Assembly: GCA_949287065.1 (NCBI GenBank)
Contig: CASEEV010000004.1
Span: 1-38,990, forward strand
From: an uncultured Collinsella sp.
GTDB lineage: Bacteria; Actinomycetota; Coriobacteriia; Coriobacteriales; Coriobacteriaceae
Reading direction: 5' to 3'
DNA: 38,990 bases
Shown: in pieces, positions 17,372-25,505 of the stretch
How positions within the stretch are numbered: position 1 is the stretch's first letter
Layout: each line of letters starts with the position of its first letter
Made by a program: the position numbers and the translations under genes
Notes under the pieces: generated by a model
What the model saw: the letters and a program-made list of their open reading frames with translations, nothing else
The model's database searches: none
Told to the model about the DNA's origin: nothing

Positions 17372-18988
17372 CTAACGCTCAATTGTAGACGAAGATGCCG
17401 AGGCGTGGTGCTCCCGCGGCAGGTGAATCGTGAAAGTGGTGCCCTTGCCGAGCTCGGACTCCACTGCGATGAACCCGTGGTGGCGCTCGACGATCTGCTT
17501 GGTCACGGCAAGGCCCACGCCCAGGCCGCCCGCCTCGCGCGCACGGCTCGCGTCGGCACGCCAGAACCGCCCGAACACGCGCGAGAGGTCCTCCTTGGCA
17601 ATGCCGATGCCGGTATCGGACACCGACACCGTGACGTTGCGCTTGTCGATGCCCACGCGCACCACGACCCACCCCCCTTCGGGCGTGTAGCGCATGGCGT
17701 TGGACAACAGGTTGATGACCGCCTGCGTGATCATGTCGGGATCGGCCTCGATCTCGACCGGGCGCCCCTCCGTTTCGTCCGAGAAGCGCAGGCGCAGGTC
17801 GCGCTCGGAAAAGAGCGGCTCTTGGGTGCGCACGATGTTGCGCACGAACGAGACCATCTCCACGTCCTCGATGTTGAGCGGCGCCGTGTGGTTCTCCATG
17901 CGCGACAGGTCGAGCATCTGCTGCACGAGACGCGAGAGGCGGCGCGTTTCGGAGGCGACGGTCTCGAGGTGCTCGTAGTCGGCCGGGTAGATGCCGTCCT
18001 GCATGGCCTCGACCGTGGCGAGCATGGCCATGAGCGGGGTGCGCAGCTCGTGCGCCACGTCGGAGGTCAGGCGGCGCTCGCGTTTGAGGTCCTTCTCGAG
18101 CGACGAGGCCATCTCGTCAAAGGTCTCGCCGAGCTGGTCGAGCTCGTCGTCGCCCTTGAGGCCGGTGCGGGCCGACAGGTCGCCGTCGCGGATCTGCTTG
18201 GCCACCGACATGATGCGGCGGATCTGGTTGGTAAGCGCGCGCGAGAAGAACAGCCCCATGACCACGGCGATGACGATGGCGATAATCGCCGCGAGCCCCA
18301 TGGCCTCGAACGTCTTCTCGCGGAACACCGTGTCGGCCTTGGTGAGCAGCACGTCGCTGCCGAGCACCCACATGCGCACCGTGCCGATGCGCTCGCCGTC
18401 GTCGTCGGTGATGGGCACGGCGACGGTGCTTTCGCGGCTGCTCGGCGCCGTCGAAACCACGCCGTGGGCATCGGGAGCCGTGCCGAGCGACTCGGCCTCG
18501 GCGTCCTTGCTGGGCTTGCTTGGCTTGGAGGCCCCGTCCTTCTCGTCGTCGGACCCCTGCGAGCTCGACGTCAGGGCGGCGCTGATGGACGTGTCGTCGT
18601 AGATGATGGTTCCCGTGGCGTCGAGCACCTGCACGCCGATGTCGTCGGAGATCATGCTCGACCGCGCGATGGAAACGAGCGTGTCCTGCATCCATCGGTT
18701 GCCGTCCTCCTCGTAGCCCTCGGCCAGGCGGTCAGCCGTGAGCGTGGCGACCTCCTCCACGTTGGCGCGCGTGTAGTCGGAGAAGACCCCGCTCCACACG
18801 AACGAGATCACCACGATGAGCACGAGCACCGTCATGAGGGCGGTGAGGGCAAACGAGACCGTCATGCGCGAGGTGTAGCTTACCGCCGCGCCCACGTGGG
18901 AGCGCGGCGTGTTCCAGCTCGCGCGGGAGCTGCCCTCGTCTGCGGACGGTTTTCGTTTGGGATCGAGCACGAGCCTTGCCGGCACCAT
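17372..18988 (-). CDS. Sensor histidine kinase (HAMP-HisKA-HATPase)
   Basis: This 538-residue membrane kinase pairs with the response regulator just upstream. From the ATG at 18988 the layout is: a cytoplasmic lead of ~40 residues, TM1 around 44-66, an extracytoplasmic sensor of ~165 residues containing a Ser/Asp/Lys-rich low-complexity stretch (about 140-185), TM2 around 231-249, HAMP to about 300, and HisKA with His313 in SDVAHELRTPL. The ATP-binding domain follows, with NLLSNAMRYTP (N box), DTGIGIAKED and GGLGVGLAVTK. The type is like BaeS/VicK-class kinases. Its signal cannot be read from sequence. AGGTG lies five bases before the start. A strong hairpin separates it from the regulator gene. 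Confidence 0.94.
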   Translation of the reverse strand: MVPARLVLDPKRKPSADEGSSRASWNTPRSHVGAAVSYTSRMTVSFALTALMTVLVLIVVISFVWSGVFSDYTRANVEEVATLTADRLAEGYEEDGNRWMQDTLVSIARSSMISDDIGVQVLDATGTIIYDDTSISAALTSSSQGSDDEKDGASKPSKPSKDAEAESLGTAPDAHGVVSTAPSSRESTVAVPITDDDGERIGTVRMWVLGSDVLLTKADTVFREKTFEAMGLAAIIAIVIAVVMGLFFSRALTNQIRRIMSVAKQIRDGDLSARTGLKGDDELDQLGETFDEMASSLEKDLKRERRLTSDVAHELRTPLMAMLATVEAMQDGIYPADYEHLETVASETRRLSRLVQQMLDLSRMENHTAPLNIEDVEMVSFVRNIVRTQEPLFSERDLRLRFSDETEGRPVEIEADPDMITQAVINLLSNAMRYTPEGGWVVVRVGIDKRNVTVSVSDTGIGIAKEDLSRVFGRFWRADASRAREAGGLGVGLAVTKQIVERHHGFIAVESELGKGTTFTIHLPREHHASASSSTIER

Positions 18989-19007
18989 AGCATCACCTGT
19001 TGAGACA

Positions 19008-19033
19008 GAGATGCCCCGGGGCCGGGGCATCTC
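19008..19033 (-). other. Perfect 12-bp hairpin between response regulator and kinase genes
   Basis: GAGATGCCCCGG pairs exactly with CCGGGGCATCTC around a two-base centre. It fills the 57-base gap between the regulator stop and the kinase start, about 20 bases before the kinase ATG. There is no U-tract after it. It may lower kinase expression relative to the regulator by partial termination or by affecting ribosome access. Confidence 0.65.
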
Positions 19034-19045
19034 GAACGATCGTTG

Positions 19046-19768
19046 TTACTTGGCGTCCGCATCGGGCTTCTTCTCGGGAGCCTCGAAGCGGTAGCCCACG
19101 CCGTGCACGGTGTAGAGCCACTTGGGGTTGCGCGGGTCGTCGCCGAGCTTGGCGCGCAGGTTCTTGACGTGGGAGTCGATGGTGCGCTCGTAGCCCTCGA
19201 AGTCGTAGCCGAGGACCTTCTCGACGAGCTCCATGCGGGTGTACACGCGGCCCGGATGGCGCGCGAGCGTGGTGAGCAGCTTGAACTCGGAGGCAGTGAG
19301 GTCGACCTCCTTGCCCTCCACGAGGATCTTGTGACCCGAGATGTCGATCACGAGGTCGGTAAAGTCGAGAACCTCGGGCTGCGGCTCGTCGGTCATGTGC
19401 GTGCGGCGCAGCAGGGCGCGGACGCGCGCCACGAGCTCGCGGGGCGAGAACGGCTTGATGAGGTAGTCGTCGGCGCCGAGCTCGAGGCCGATGATGCGGT
19501 CCTCGACCTCGCCCTTGGCCGTCAGCATGATGATCGGCACGTCGGAGGTGTCGCGGATGGCGCGGCAGACGCGCTCGCCCGAAAGCTTGGGAAGCATGAG
19601 GTCGAGGATGATGAGGTCGAACTGGTGCTTCTCGAACTCCTCGACGGCGGACTGGCCGTCGCCCACGCCCACAACGTAGTAGCCCTCGCGCTCAAGATAC
19701 GCCGCCACCGCGTCGCGGATGGCCTTCTCGTCCTCTACCAATAAGATCTTTCTTGCATCTGAAGCCAT
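19046..19768 (-). CDS. OmpR/PhoB-family response regulator
   Basis: This 240-residue regulator has a receiver domain (about 7-120) with acidic residues E12/D13 and the phosphorylatable Asp56 in LIILDLMLP. Thr83 and Lys105 (YLIKPF) complete the switch. It also has a C-terminal winged-helix DNA-binding domain (about 140-230; TRMELVEKVLGYDFEGYERTID and VRGVGYRF-type end VHGVGYRF). The ATG at 19768 follows a run of G (GAGGGGGG). A perfect TATAAT -10 box lies at 19821-19826 on the minus strand. It forms an operon with the kinase gene downstream. Confidence 0.95.
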   Translation of the reverse strand: MASDARKILLVEDEKAIRDAVAAYLEREGYYVVGVGDGQSAVEEFEKHQFDLIILDLMLPKLSGERVCRAIRDTSDVPIIMLTAKGEVEDRIIGLELGADDYLIKPFSPRELVARVRALLRRTHMTDEPQPEVLDFTDLVIDISGHKILVEGKEVDLTASEFKLLTTLARHPGRVYTRMELVEKVLGYDFEGYERTIDSHVKNLRAKLGDDPRNPKWLYTVHGVGYRFEAPEKKPDADAK

Positions 19769-19820
19769 GGCGGCCCCCCTCAACGCGCACGTTTGCACAT
19801 TACTTCTCCATATCTGCTCC

Positions 19821-19826
19821 ATTATA
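19821..19826 (-). promoter_or_regulatory. -10 box for the two-component operon
   Basis: TATAAT on the minus strand is 53 bases upstream of the response regulator start. The -35 region (GGATTC) is poor, as might be expected for an activator-dependent promoter. Confidence 0.5.
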
Positions 19827-19988
19827 AACGCATAGAGCGCGGAGAATCCGCCTGATCGCGACATTCAACCTGCCTGTTTGCACTGCGCGGGCACAGGCGG
19901 AACAAAGCCCTTTGCGCAGGCCAGAGCATGCGCGGCGCATCGCAAACAGCGCGCCGCGGCAAACTTGCTCGGCGCGGCACTGCCTAAA

Positions 19989-21404
19989 CTATTCCCGCTC
20001 GCTGCGGTTTTTATCCCCGGTGAGCGGGGAGGCCGCGTGCCGGGCGGCGTGGCGCGCGGCGGTGGCAACGGTCGCGAGCGGCACGCCGGCCGCGCGGGCA
20101 AGGCGCGCGCAGTCGTCGAGCTCGGGCTTTGCGCGCTCCGAACCGCCAGGCAGCATCGAGCGCTTGACGCGCACGTCTCCGTACGGGGTGCTCACCGTGT
20201 CCTCACAGCGCTCGAGCACCGTGCGGGCCATGGGCGTGCGCCGAATGCCGATGGTGGGCGTCTCGGCAAATATGAGCTTCTCGAGGCGCGCCACGTCTTT
20301 GGGCAGGGCGATGACCTGCAGCTGATAGGCCGGGCGGCCCTTCTTGCCAAAGACCGGCACCCAGTGGGCCTCGCGCGCGCCCTCCTCCATGAGGCGCTCC
20401 GCCGCGTAGGCGAGCTGCTCGCCGGTGGCGTCGTCTACGTCGCACTCGAGCTTGACCACGCGGTCCTGCGGAACGGGGCTGGCGTCGACAATGATCATGG
20501 CGCGCAGAAGGCTCGGACGGCTGTAGGCGCGCTTGCCGGCACCCAGGCCCACGCGCTCAACTACAAAGCGCTGCGGCAGCTCGTGCTCGGCTTTGCACGC
20601 CGCCACGATTGCAGCGCCGGTGGGCGTTACGAGCTCGCCCTCGACCTCGCAGATAGAGAGCGGCAGTCCGTGAGCTGCAACGATGTTGAGCGTGGCGGGA
20701 ACCGGCACGGGGATGACGCCGTGCTGGCAGCGGATGGTTCCGTGGCCGTCTACGAGCTCGGGCACGATCACGCGGCTGATGCCGAGGTCGTCGAGAAGCA
20801 CCGCCACCGACACGATGTCGACGATGGAGTCGACCGCGCCGACCTCGTGGAAGTGCACCTCGGCGAGCTCTACGCCGTGGGCCTTGGCCTCGGCTGCTGC
20901 GAGCACCTGCACCATGCGGTGCGCGAGGCGCTTGGCGCCCGGCGTGAGCGCGCCCGCTTCGATGATCGCGTCGATGTCGGCCGGCGAGCGGTGCTCGTGG
21001 TGATGGCCGTGGTCATGAGCGTGGACGTGGCCCTCGTCGTGTCCGTGTCCGTGGTCGTGTTCGTGATGATGGTCGCGTGCGTTACCGTGGTCGTGACCGT
21101 GCCCGTGATGATGATCGTGCACGTGGTCGTGCGCATGGTCGTGCGCGTGGTCATGCGCATGGCCGTGCAGGTACGCCATGTCGTGGTCGTGGCCGTCATG
21201 AGCGGCATCGAGCACCACGTCAAAGTCGCAGGCGCTGAGGCCCGCCTTGGCCACGCGCGAGACCTCCACGCGGTAGCCCCCAAGCGGCAGGCTCGCGAGC
21301 GCGGCGCGGAGCTTCTCCTCGCTCGCACCCAGGTCGAGCAGGGCGGCAACCGTCATGTCGCCGCTGATGCCGTTCGTGCAGTCCAAATAGAGCGTGCGCC
21401 CCAT
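19989..21404 (-). CDS. larC: LarC, nickel insertion protein of nickel-pincer cofactor synthesis
   Basis: This 471-residue protein would insert nickel into pyridinium-3,5-bisthiocarboxylic acid mononucleotide, using CTP, to make the cofactor of lactate racemase-type enzymes. The N-terminus [12 protein letters not shown] is typical. Further family stretches are [41 protein letters not shown] and the C-terminal [13 protein letters not shown] region. Between about residues 69 and 138 lies an insertion with 33 histidines, mostly HD and HG repeats, a likely nickel store. The gene is one uninterrupted frame, whereas in Lactiplantibacillus plantarum full LarC needs a programmed frameshift. The ATG at 21404 follows GGGAGGG. 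It is the last gene of larE-larB-larC. Confidence 0.95.
   Translation of the reverse strand: MGRTLYLDCTNGISGDMTVAALLDLGASEEKLRAALASLPLGGYRVEVSRVAKAGLSACDFDVVLDAAHDGHDHDMAYLHGHAHDHAHDHAHDHVHDHHHGHGHDHGNARDHHHEHDHGHGHDEGHVHAHDHGHHHEHRSPADIDAIIEAGALTPGAKRLAHRMVQVLAAAEAKAHGVELAEVHFHEVGAVDSIVDIVSVAVLLDDLGISRVIVPELVDGHGTIRCQHGVIPVPVPATLNIVAAHGLPLSICEVEGELVTPTGAAIVAACKAEHELPQRFVVERVGLGAGKRAYSRPSLLRAMIIVDASPVPQDRVVKLECDVDDATGEQLAYAAERLMEEGAREAHWVPVFGKKGRPAYQLQVIALPKDVARLEKLIFAETPTIGIRRTPMARTVLERCEDTVSTPYGDVRVKRSMLPGGSERAKPELDDCARLARAAGVPLATVATAARHAARHAASPLTGDKNRSERE
20991..21200 (-). repeat. His-rich codon repeat inside larC
   Basis: This stretch of larC encodes 33 His within 70 residues, through reiterated CAC/CAT-GAC codon pairs. 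It is degenerate at DNA level (GTGGTCGTG-type units on the plus strand), so it could expand or contract by slippage. Confidence 0.8.
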
Positions 21405-21433
21405 GGTCCCTCCCTGCAAAGGCGCGCGGCGCT

Positions 21434-22216
21434 TTAAGCCAAGCGCGCGTGGTTGATAAGCGACGCCTGGAACCCGGCGCCAAAGCCGTTGTCGATGTTG
21501 ACGACCGAAACGCCACTCGCGCAGCTGTTGAGCATGGCGAGAAGCGCCGCCACGCCGCCGAAGCTCGCGCCGTAGCCCACGCTCGTGGGAACGGCGATGA
21601 CCGGGCAGGCCGCCATGCCGCCGATAACGCTCGCAAGCGCGCCCTCCATGCCCGCCACGGCTACGATGGCCTGGGCGCGGGCGATCTGGTCGGCGTGCGC
21701 GAGCAGCCGGTGGATGCCCGCAACGCCCACGTCGTAGACGCGCTCCACCCGGTTGCCGAGAAACTCGAGCGTCACCGCCGCTTCCTCCGCCACGGGCAGG
21801 TCGCTCGTACCCGCCGCGGCCACGAGCACAAAGCCGTTGCCGCTTGCCTCGGGCAGCCCGCCGAGCACCGCGAGCCCGGGCTCGTCGTAGTACACGAGGT
21901 CCGCGGCGAGCGCAGGCGCGAGCGCCTGGTGCACGGCCAGGTGCTTCTCGCGGTCGAGGCGCGTAACGAGCGTGCGCGCCTGACCCGCCTCACGCATGGC
22001 CGTGAGGATGCCCGCGATCTGCTGCGCGGTCTTGCCCGCGCCGTACACGACCTCCGACGTGCCCGTTCTCAGGCCGCGCTGCAGGTCGATGTTGGCGTAG
22101 CCCAGATCGGCCGAGAGCTGCGCGGCGTCCTCGCGCACGCGCGCCACCAGGTCGTCGGGAGCCATGTTGCCCGCGGCAACCTGCTCGGCGAGCGCCTTGA
22201 GTTCCGATGCGTCCAA
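21434..22216 (-). CDS. larB: LarB, pyridinium-3,5-biscarboxylic acid mononucleotide synthase
   Basis: LarB carboxylates and hydrolyses nicotinic acid adenine dinucleotide, the first step in making the nickel-pincer nucleotide. The 260-residue product shows the PurE-like C-terminal half with [38 protein letters not shown] and [13 protein letters not shown], ending in NIDNGFGAG. The TTG at 22216 ([12 protein letters not shown]) is proposed as start because AAGGGAG lies nine bases before it and gives the family's usual length of ~250. An ATG at 22303 without a clear Shine-Dalgarno is the alternative. It lies 29 bases before larC. Confidence 0.92.
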   Translation of the reverse strand: MDASELKALAEQVAAGNMAPDDLVARVREDAAQLSADLGYANIDLQRGLRTGTSEVVYGAGKTAQQIAGILTAMREAGQARTLVTRLDREKHLAVHQALAPALAADLVYYDEPGLAVLGGLPEASGNGFVLVAAAGTSDLPVAEEAAVTLEFLGNRVERVYDVGVAGIHRLLAHADQIARAQAIVAVAGMEGALASVIGGMAACPVIAVPTSVGYGASFGGVAALLAMLNSCASGVSVVNIDNGFGAGFQASLINHARLA

Positions 22217-22331
22217 AAAGCCGCGCTCCCTTCGTGTGCAAGCGGCACGGTCTGTTTCCGTTTGCGCCCGGGCCCGCGCCCGCGCGCTCTTCGACATTAC
22301 CATCAGCGCCCGATCTGCGCGAGCAAGCTCC

Positions 22332-22940
22332 CTAGCGCCAGCCCGCCGCTTCGCGCGCGGCAACCTCGGCGAGGCGCGCGGCGGTGATCTTCTCGCCCGT
22401 GGGAACCTTGGTGGCGTAGCACGAGAAGTTGGGCTTTTGGGCGGTAAACAGCCCGAGCTCGCGCGAGAGGGCGCGCACCTCGGCCTTGGTAAGGCCGAGC
22501 TCGCGCAGAGGGCTCACCACGCCGAGCTCGCCGAGCACGCGCATGCCCGGCCGGCGCGCCGGGTCGTCGCTCGCGTTGCTCCCGTCGAGAAGCACCGTGC
22601 GGCCCTCGCACGCCATGGCGCCGAGGATCGTGCCGAAGATGAAGTGCTTGCACCAGTAGCAGCGGTCAGGGCCGTTGGCGCATACGCGCTCCTGCCCGAG
22701 GACGTCCTTCTCGATCACCGTGAGGTGCGCGCCGAGATCGCGCGCGCCGTCGCGGGCGTCCTGGAGCTCAAAGGCGGCCTGGAACGCGGTTACGAGCGTG
22801 TAGGGCGCCACATCGATGCCGGCGCGGCGTGCAAGCGCGAGCACGAGCATCGAGTCGCATCCGCCCGAGAACGCAAGGCCGTACGCCGTGCGCGCGTCGA
22901 GAAGCTGTGCGAACTCCTCGGTTGCCTTATCCAGTGTCAT
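22332..22940 (-). CDS. larE: LarE-type sacrificial sulfur transferase, short form
   Basis: LarE is a PP-loop ATPase that adenylates the pyridinium carboxylates and supplies sulfur. The N-terminal PP-loop AFSGGCDSMLV is intact. PDRCYWCKHFIF and KPNFSCYATKVPTGEKIT contain the conserved cysteines used either as a sacrificial sulfur donor or to hold an Fe-S cluster. The protein is 202 residues, while most LarE proteins have about 270. The frame stops shortly after the KVPTGEKIT segment, so the usual C-terminal ~60 residues are absent. I find no continuation in the other frames. The ATG follows GGAGGGGGG. It is the first gene of the lar operon. No larA is nearby. Confidence 0.88.
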   Translation of the reverse strand: MTLDKATEEFAQLLDARTAYGLAFSGGCDSMLVLALARRAGIDVAPYTLVTAFQAAFELQDARDGARDLGAHLTVIEKDVLGQERVCANGPDRCYWCKHFIFGTILGAMACEGRTVLLDGSNASDDPARRPGMRVLGELGVVSPLRELGLTKAEVRALSRELGLFTAQKPNFSCYATKVPTGEKITAARLAEVAAREAAGWR

Positions 22941-23045
22941 GGCGCCCCCCTCCCCACAGGCTGAGCCGGACCCGTATTGGGCCCCGTCTGTACGGAGGTC
23001 ATTATCCCCTTTTGCGCGGTGTTTACGCCGTGGGCGGCAGATGCC

Positions 23046-24287
23046 TTAGGCGAGCGCGTCGCGTGCGGCAAAGAGCGCGGACGCCAGCTGCTCGAGCAGC
23101 GCCTCGGTCTCAGCGCTGTCGGACATGCTGCTCATGAGGCACATGAGGTAGGTGTGGCCGTTGCACTCGATGATGCCGGCGTCGGTTACCGAGTTGTACT
23201 CCGGGTCGCCGCCGAGCCAGCCCGCCTTGTTGAGCACGCGCACGCCCTCATCCTCAAGGGCCGTGCGGATAAACGAGACCGTGGTCTGCTCGAGCAGGCC
23301 CTCGAGCCACTGGGCGGTCGCGGTGCCCGTGCCAAGGTATCCGAGCATTTCGCACCACAGGCGGGCCGAGCTGCGCGCGCAGTACGACGGGTAGTAGGAC
23401 ACGGGGTCGATAGGGGCATCCGTCACGCCCAGGCTCTCCGCCCACGACTCGTAGCCCTGGGCGTCGTAGGCGTTGCGGAGAATCTTGAAGCTGTCGTTGT
23501 CCGATACGGTGACCGCGTTGGAAATAAGGTCGCGCGTGACATGGGCCTCGCTGGGGTCGTGCGGCTCGTCGAGGCCGTAGGTGGCGCCCACCGTGCACAC
23601 GTCGTCGAGCGACGCCTTGCCCTTCTCGACCAGCTGCTCGCACACGTAGAGCGCGTACGGGGCCTTGAACGAGCTCGCGCCGTACACCTCGGTGTCGGGC
23701 GCGTAGGCAACTCCCGCGCCCGTGTTCATGTCGACGAAGACCGCGCCGAGCTTGCCGCCTGCCTGTGCAACGGCGCTGGCGGCACGCTCGATCTGCTGCC
23801 GAGCGCTGCTCGGGAGCTCAGGCTCTGGCGTGCCGTCTACCAGCGAGAACGTTGCAAACCCGTCTGAGGCGGGCACGACATCAAAGCTCAGGGGATCGAT
23901 ATCGGCGAGAGCGAGCTCCTCTGCCTCGTCGCTTTTTGCTGCTGCCTGCTTCTTGGCGTTGTCCGACGTGCGGGAAGCGGCGGTTTTATTGGCGCTGTCG
24001 TCGGCATCGTTCTCATCGGCAGCGGTTTCTTCGGCGTCGCCATCGGCGTTTTCTACCGCATCCGACCCGATAGCCGGAGTCGCCTGATCCTGCGCGGACC
24101 CCTGGCTGCCGGAACCGTGGCTGTTGGACGCTGCCTCTAACTCGGGGATCCCACCCATCTGGGCGGCAACCACACCGGCGCACACCGCGCATGCCGCAAG
24201 CAGTATCGCCACCGTGGCGGCAACGCGAACACGCGGCCGCGGGGCATTGCCCTTGCCGTGTTGGCCGAACGGCATCTTACCCAACAC
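23046..24287 (-). CDS. Membrane-anchored class A beta-lactamase-fold serine hydrolase
   Basis: This 413-residue protein has a short cytoplasmic start, one transmembrane or uncleaved signal segment (about 22-42) and a long acidic Ala/Asp/Ser-rich linker (about 50-130). An extracellular domain of the class A beta-lactamase fold follows. Catalytic motifs are Ser205-x-x-Lys208 (SSFK), SDN at 262-264 and KAG at 354-356 in place of KTG. The sequence is that of the divergent beta-lactamase2 group common in Gram-positive bacteria, many of which act on peptidoglycan-related substrates, so resistance should not be assumed. GTG at 24287 is proposed as start because GGAAGG is six bases upstream; ATG at 24275 is the alternative. 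It lies 105 bases before larE. Confidence 0.85.
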   Translation of the reverse strand: MLGKMPFGQHGKGNAPRPRVRVAATVAILLAACAVCAGVVAAQMGGIPELEAASNSHGSGSQGSAQDQATPAIGSDAVENADGDAEETAADENDADDSANKTAASRTSDNAKKQAAAKSDEAEELALADIDPLSFDVVPASDGFATFSLVDGTPEPELPSSARQQIERAASAVAQAGGKLGAVFVDMNTGAGVAYAPDTEVYGASSFKAPYALYVCEQLVEKGKASLDDVCTVGATYGLDEPHDPSEAHVTRDLISNAVTVSDNDSFKILRNAYDAQGYESWAESLGVTDAPIDPVSYYPSYCARSSARLWCEMLGYLGTGTATAQWLEGLLEQTTVSFIRTALEDEGVRVLNKAGWLGGDPEYNSVTDAGIIECNGHTYLMCLMSSMSDSAETEALLEQLASALFAARDALA

Positions 24288-24326
24288 CAACCACCTTCCG
24301 AACACCTGCACCTACGCAAACGGTGT

Positions 24327-24336
24327 CTTCAGTATG
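24327..24336 (-). promoter_or_regulatory. Candidate -10 region for the serine hydrolase gene
   Basis: On the minus strand CATACTGAAG lies about 40 bases before the start. It resembles the CTATACTGAAG sequences before mfd and the binding-protein gene. Confidence 0.35.
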
Positions 24337-24410
24337 GCAAACAAAACCCGAATTCAGCTGAACGAGGCAGCCAAAACAGCCCGCGAATCGCCTTGCAAAA
24401 CAAAAAACGA

Positions 24411-24535
24411 CGGATATTCGAGAACTTTTGCCAAGGGTCCGAGTAGACCCATCCTTCACGGAATTAAAACCGCAGGTAGATGACGTGACGGTTTTGCCTC
24501 TACTTGAGGGTTCGCCAAAAGTATTCGAATATGCG
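24411..24535. repeat. Extended imperfect inverted repeat, AT-richer than its surroundings
   Basis: The outer arms are ATATTCGAGAACTTTTGCC (24414-24432) and the complement of GCCAAAAGTATTCGAATAT (24515-24533). They are similar over about 20 bases with a few mismatches. Nested pairs AGTAGA/TCTACT (24442-24447/24499-24504) and AAAACCG/CGGTTTT (24466-24472/24489-24495) lie inside. Together they can form a ~125-base fold. I see no gene in 24288-24630. Confidence 0.6.
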
Positions 24536-24569
24536 AAAAACCTCTCCGAGGCCCCTTTTTCAAAACGAC

Positions 24570-24591
24570 AAAAGCCCAGGAAACGGGGCTT
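24570..24591 (-). terminator. Terminator of the DUF3006-like gene
   Basis: AAGCCC / GGGCTT (24572-24577 / 24586-24591) with an eight-base loop is followed on the minus strand by TTTTGTCGTTTTG. Another GC-rich stem, CTTGGG...CCCAAG, lies just upstream near 24600-24619. Confidence 0.6.
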
Positions 24592-24630
24592 CGGAGCTCC
24601 TTGGGCGCCGGGCCCCAAGCGGAGCAGGGC

Positions 24631-24888
24631 CTACATGCGCCCCTCAAAGTCGTCGCGCATAGCGGGAGATCCGTCCTCGTGCTCGTAGTAGAGCTCGCTT
24701 TCCATATAGACGGTCTGCCCGGCCGTAAGCTCGGCGTTTATCACGTACGCGCCGTCCACACAGTCGAGCACGGTGCCTTCCCCCGTGCCTTCGGGCAGCT
24801 CGTCGGCAGGGATGCGCCTCAGCATGCCCGGGCCCGCCAGGCAGATAGCAACACCGTCGATAATGCGGTCAACAGTCACGCGCTCCAT
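24631..24888 (-). CDS. Small DUF3006-like protein
   Basis: This 85-residue protein starts MERVTVDRIIDGVAICL and contains IPADELPEGTGEGTVL. The pattern VDRI..G.A......R.P...LPEG..EG.VL matches small DUF3006 proteins, whose function is unknown. The ATG at 24888 has GAGGAGG upstream; an ATG at 24942 does not. It is divergent from the metallopeptidase gene at 25031 and followed by its own terminator. Confidence 0.75.
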   Translation of the reverse strand: MERVTVDRIIDGVAICLAGPGMLRRIPADELPEGTGEGTVLDCVDGAYVINAELTAGQTVYMESELYYEHEDGSPAMRDDFEGRM

Positions 24889-25030
24889 AACGAACCTCCT
24901 CTTGGCCGCGCCCCAAGCCCGTGCGCAATGCGCAGGCAGCACGCGACGCCATCATGTTCTGGCTTCTCATCGTAGCGTATAGTGGAGCAAAGCGGTGCCG
25001 CGCGCCCGCCGAGCGCAAGAAGGAGCGCCC

Positions 25031-25429
25031 ATGTACGAAATGACCGACGAAGAGTTCGAGCTTGCCATTGAGGAAGCGCTGGCAAGCATACCGCCGCGCT
25101 TCTTGGATGCGCTCGAAAACGTCGGCATTACCATGGCGGATGAGCCGAGCGCCGCGCAGCGCGCCGCCCTCGCCCGAGGCGAAGAGCCCTCGGACGGCAC
25201 ACGGGTGCGCGGCGTGCTTCTCGGCCTGTACGAGGGCGTTCCTCTCACCGAGCGCGGTTTTAGCTACGGCAACATGGCCCCCGACATGGTCACGATCTTC
25301 AAACGCGCGCACGAGCGGCTCTTCTCAAGCCGCGAGGAGATCATCGAGCAGATTCGCAAAACCGTGGTCCACGAGATCGGCCACTACTTTGGCCTGAGCG
25401 ACGACGATCTGCGCCGCATGGGCTACTAA
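25031..25429 (+). CDS. Small zincin-like metallopeptidase
   Basis: This 132-residue protein has the C-terminal motif HEIGHYFGLSDDDL, the HExxHxxG-type zinc site of the small metallopeptidase family (PF06262-like). The N-terminal stretch MTDEEFELAIEEALASIPP is also typical of that family. It has no signal peptide and is probably cytoplasmic. The substrate is unknown. The ATG at 25031 follows AAGAAGGAG. A TATAGT -10-like box lies at 24978-24983. It converges on the 25716-26981 gene, with the composite hairpin at 25506-25599 between them. Confidence 0.88.
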   Translation: MYEMTDEEFELAIEEALASIPPRFLDALENVGITMADEPSAAQRAALARGEEPSDGTRVRGVLLGLYEGVPLTERGFSYGNMAPDMVTIFKRAHERLFSSREEIIEQIRKTVVHEIGHYFGLSDDDLRRMGY

Positions 25430-25505
25430 CCCCTGCCCCGCCTCGCCACAAGCGCGGCGCGCTCGCCCAAAGACCAGGTCGCCCTGAGCCTCAGCGCCGA
25501 GTTCT

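Noticed and set aside
19989-21404. Programmed frameshift in larC
   Set aside because: The gene is a single intact frame from the N-terminal to the C-terminal domain, so no frameshift is needed.
23046-24287. Acquired antibiotic-resistance beta-lactamase
   Set aside because: The sequence is a divergent, linker-tethered member with KAG instead of KTG, its base composition looks like its neighbours', and no mobile-element genes flank it.
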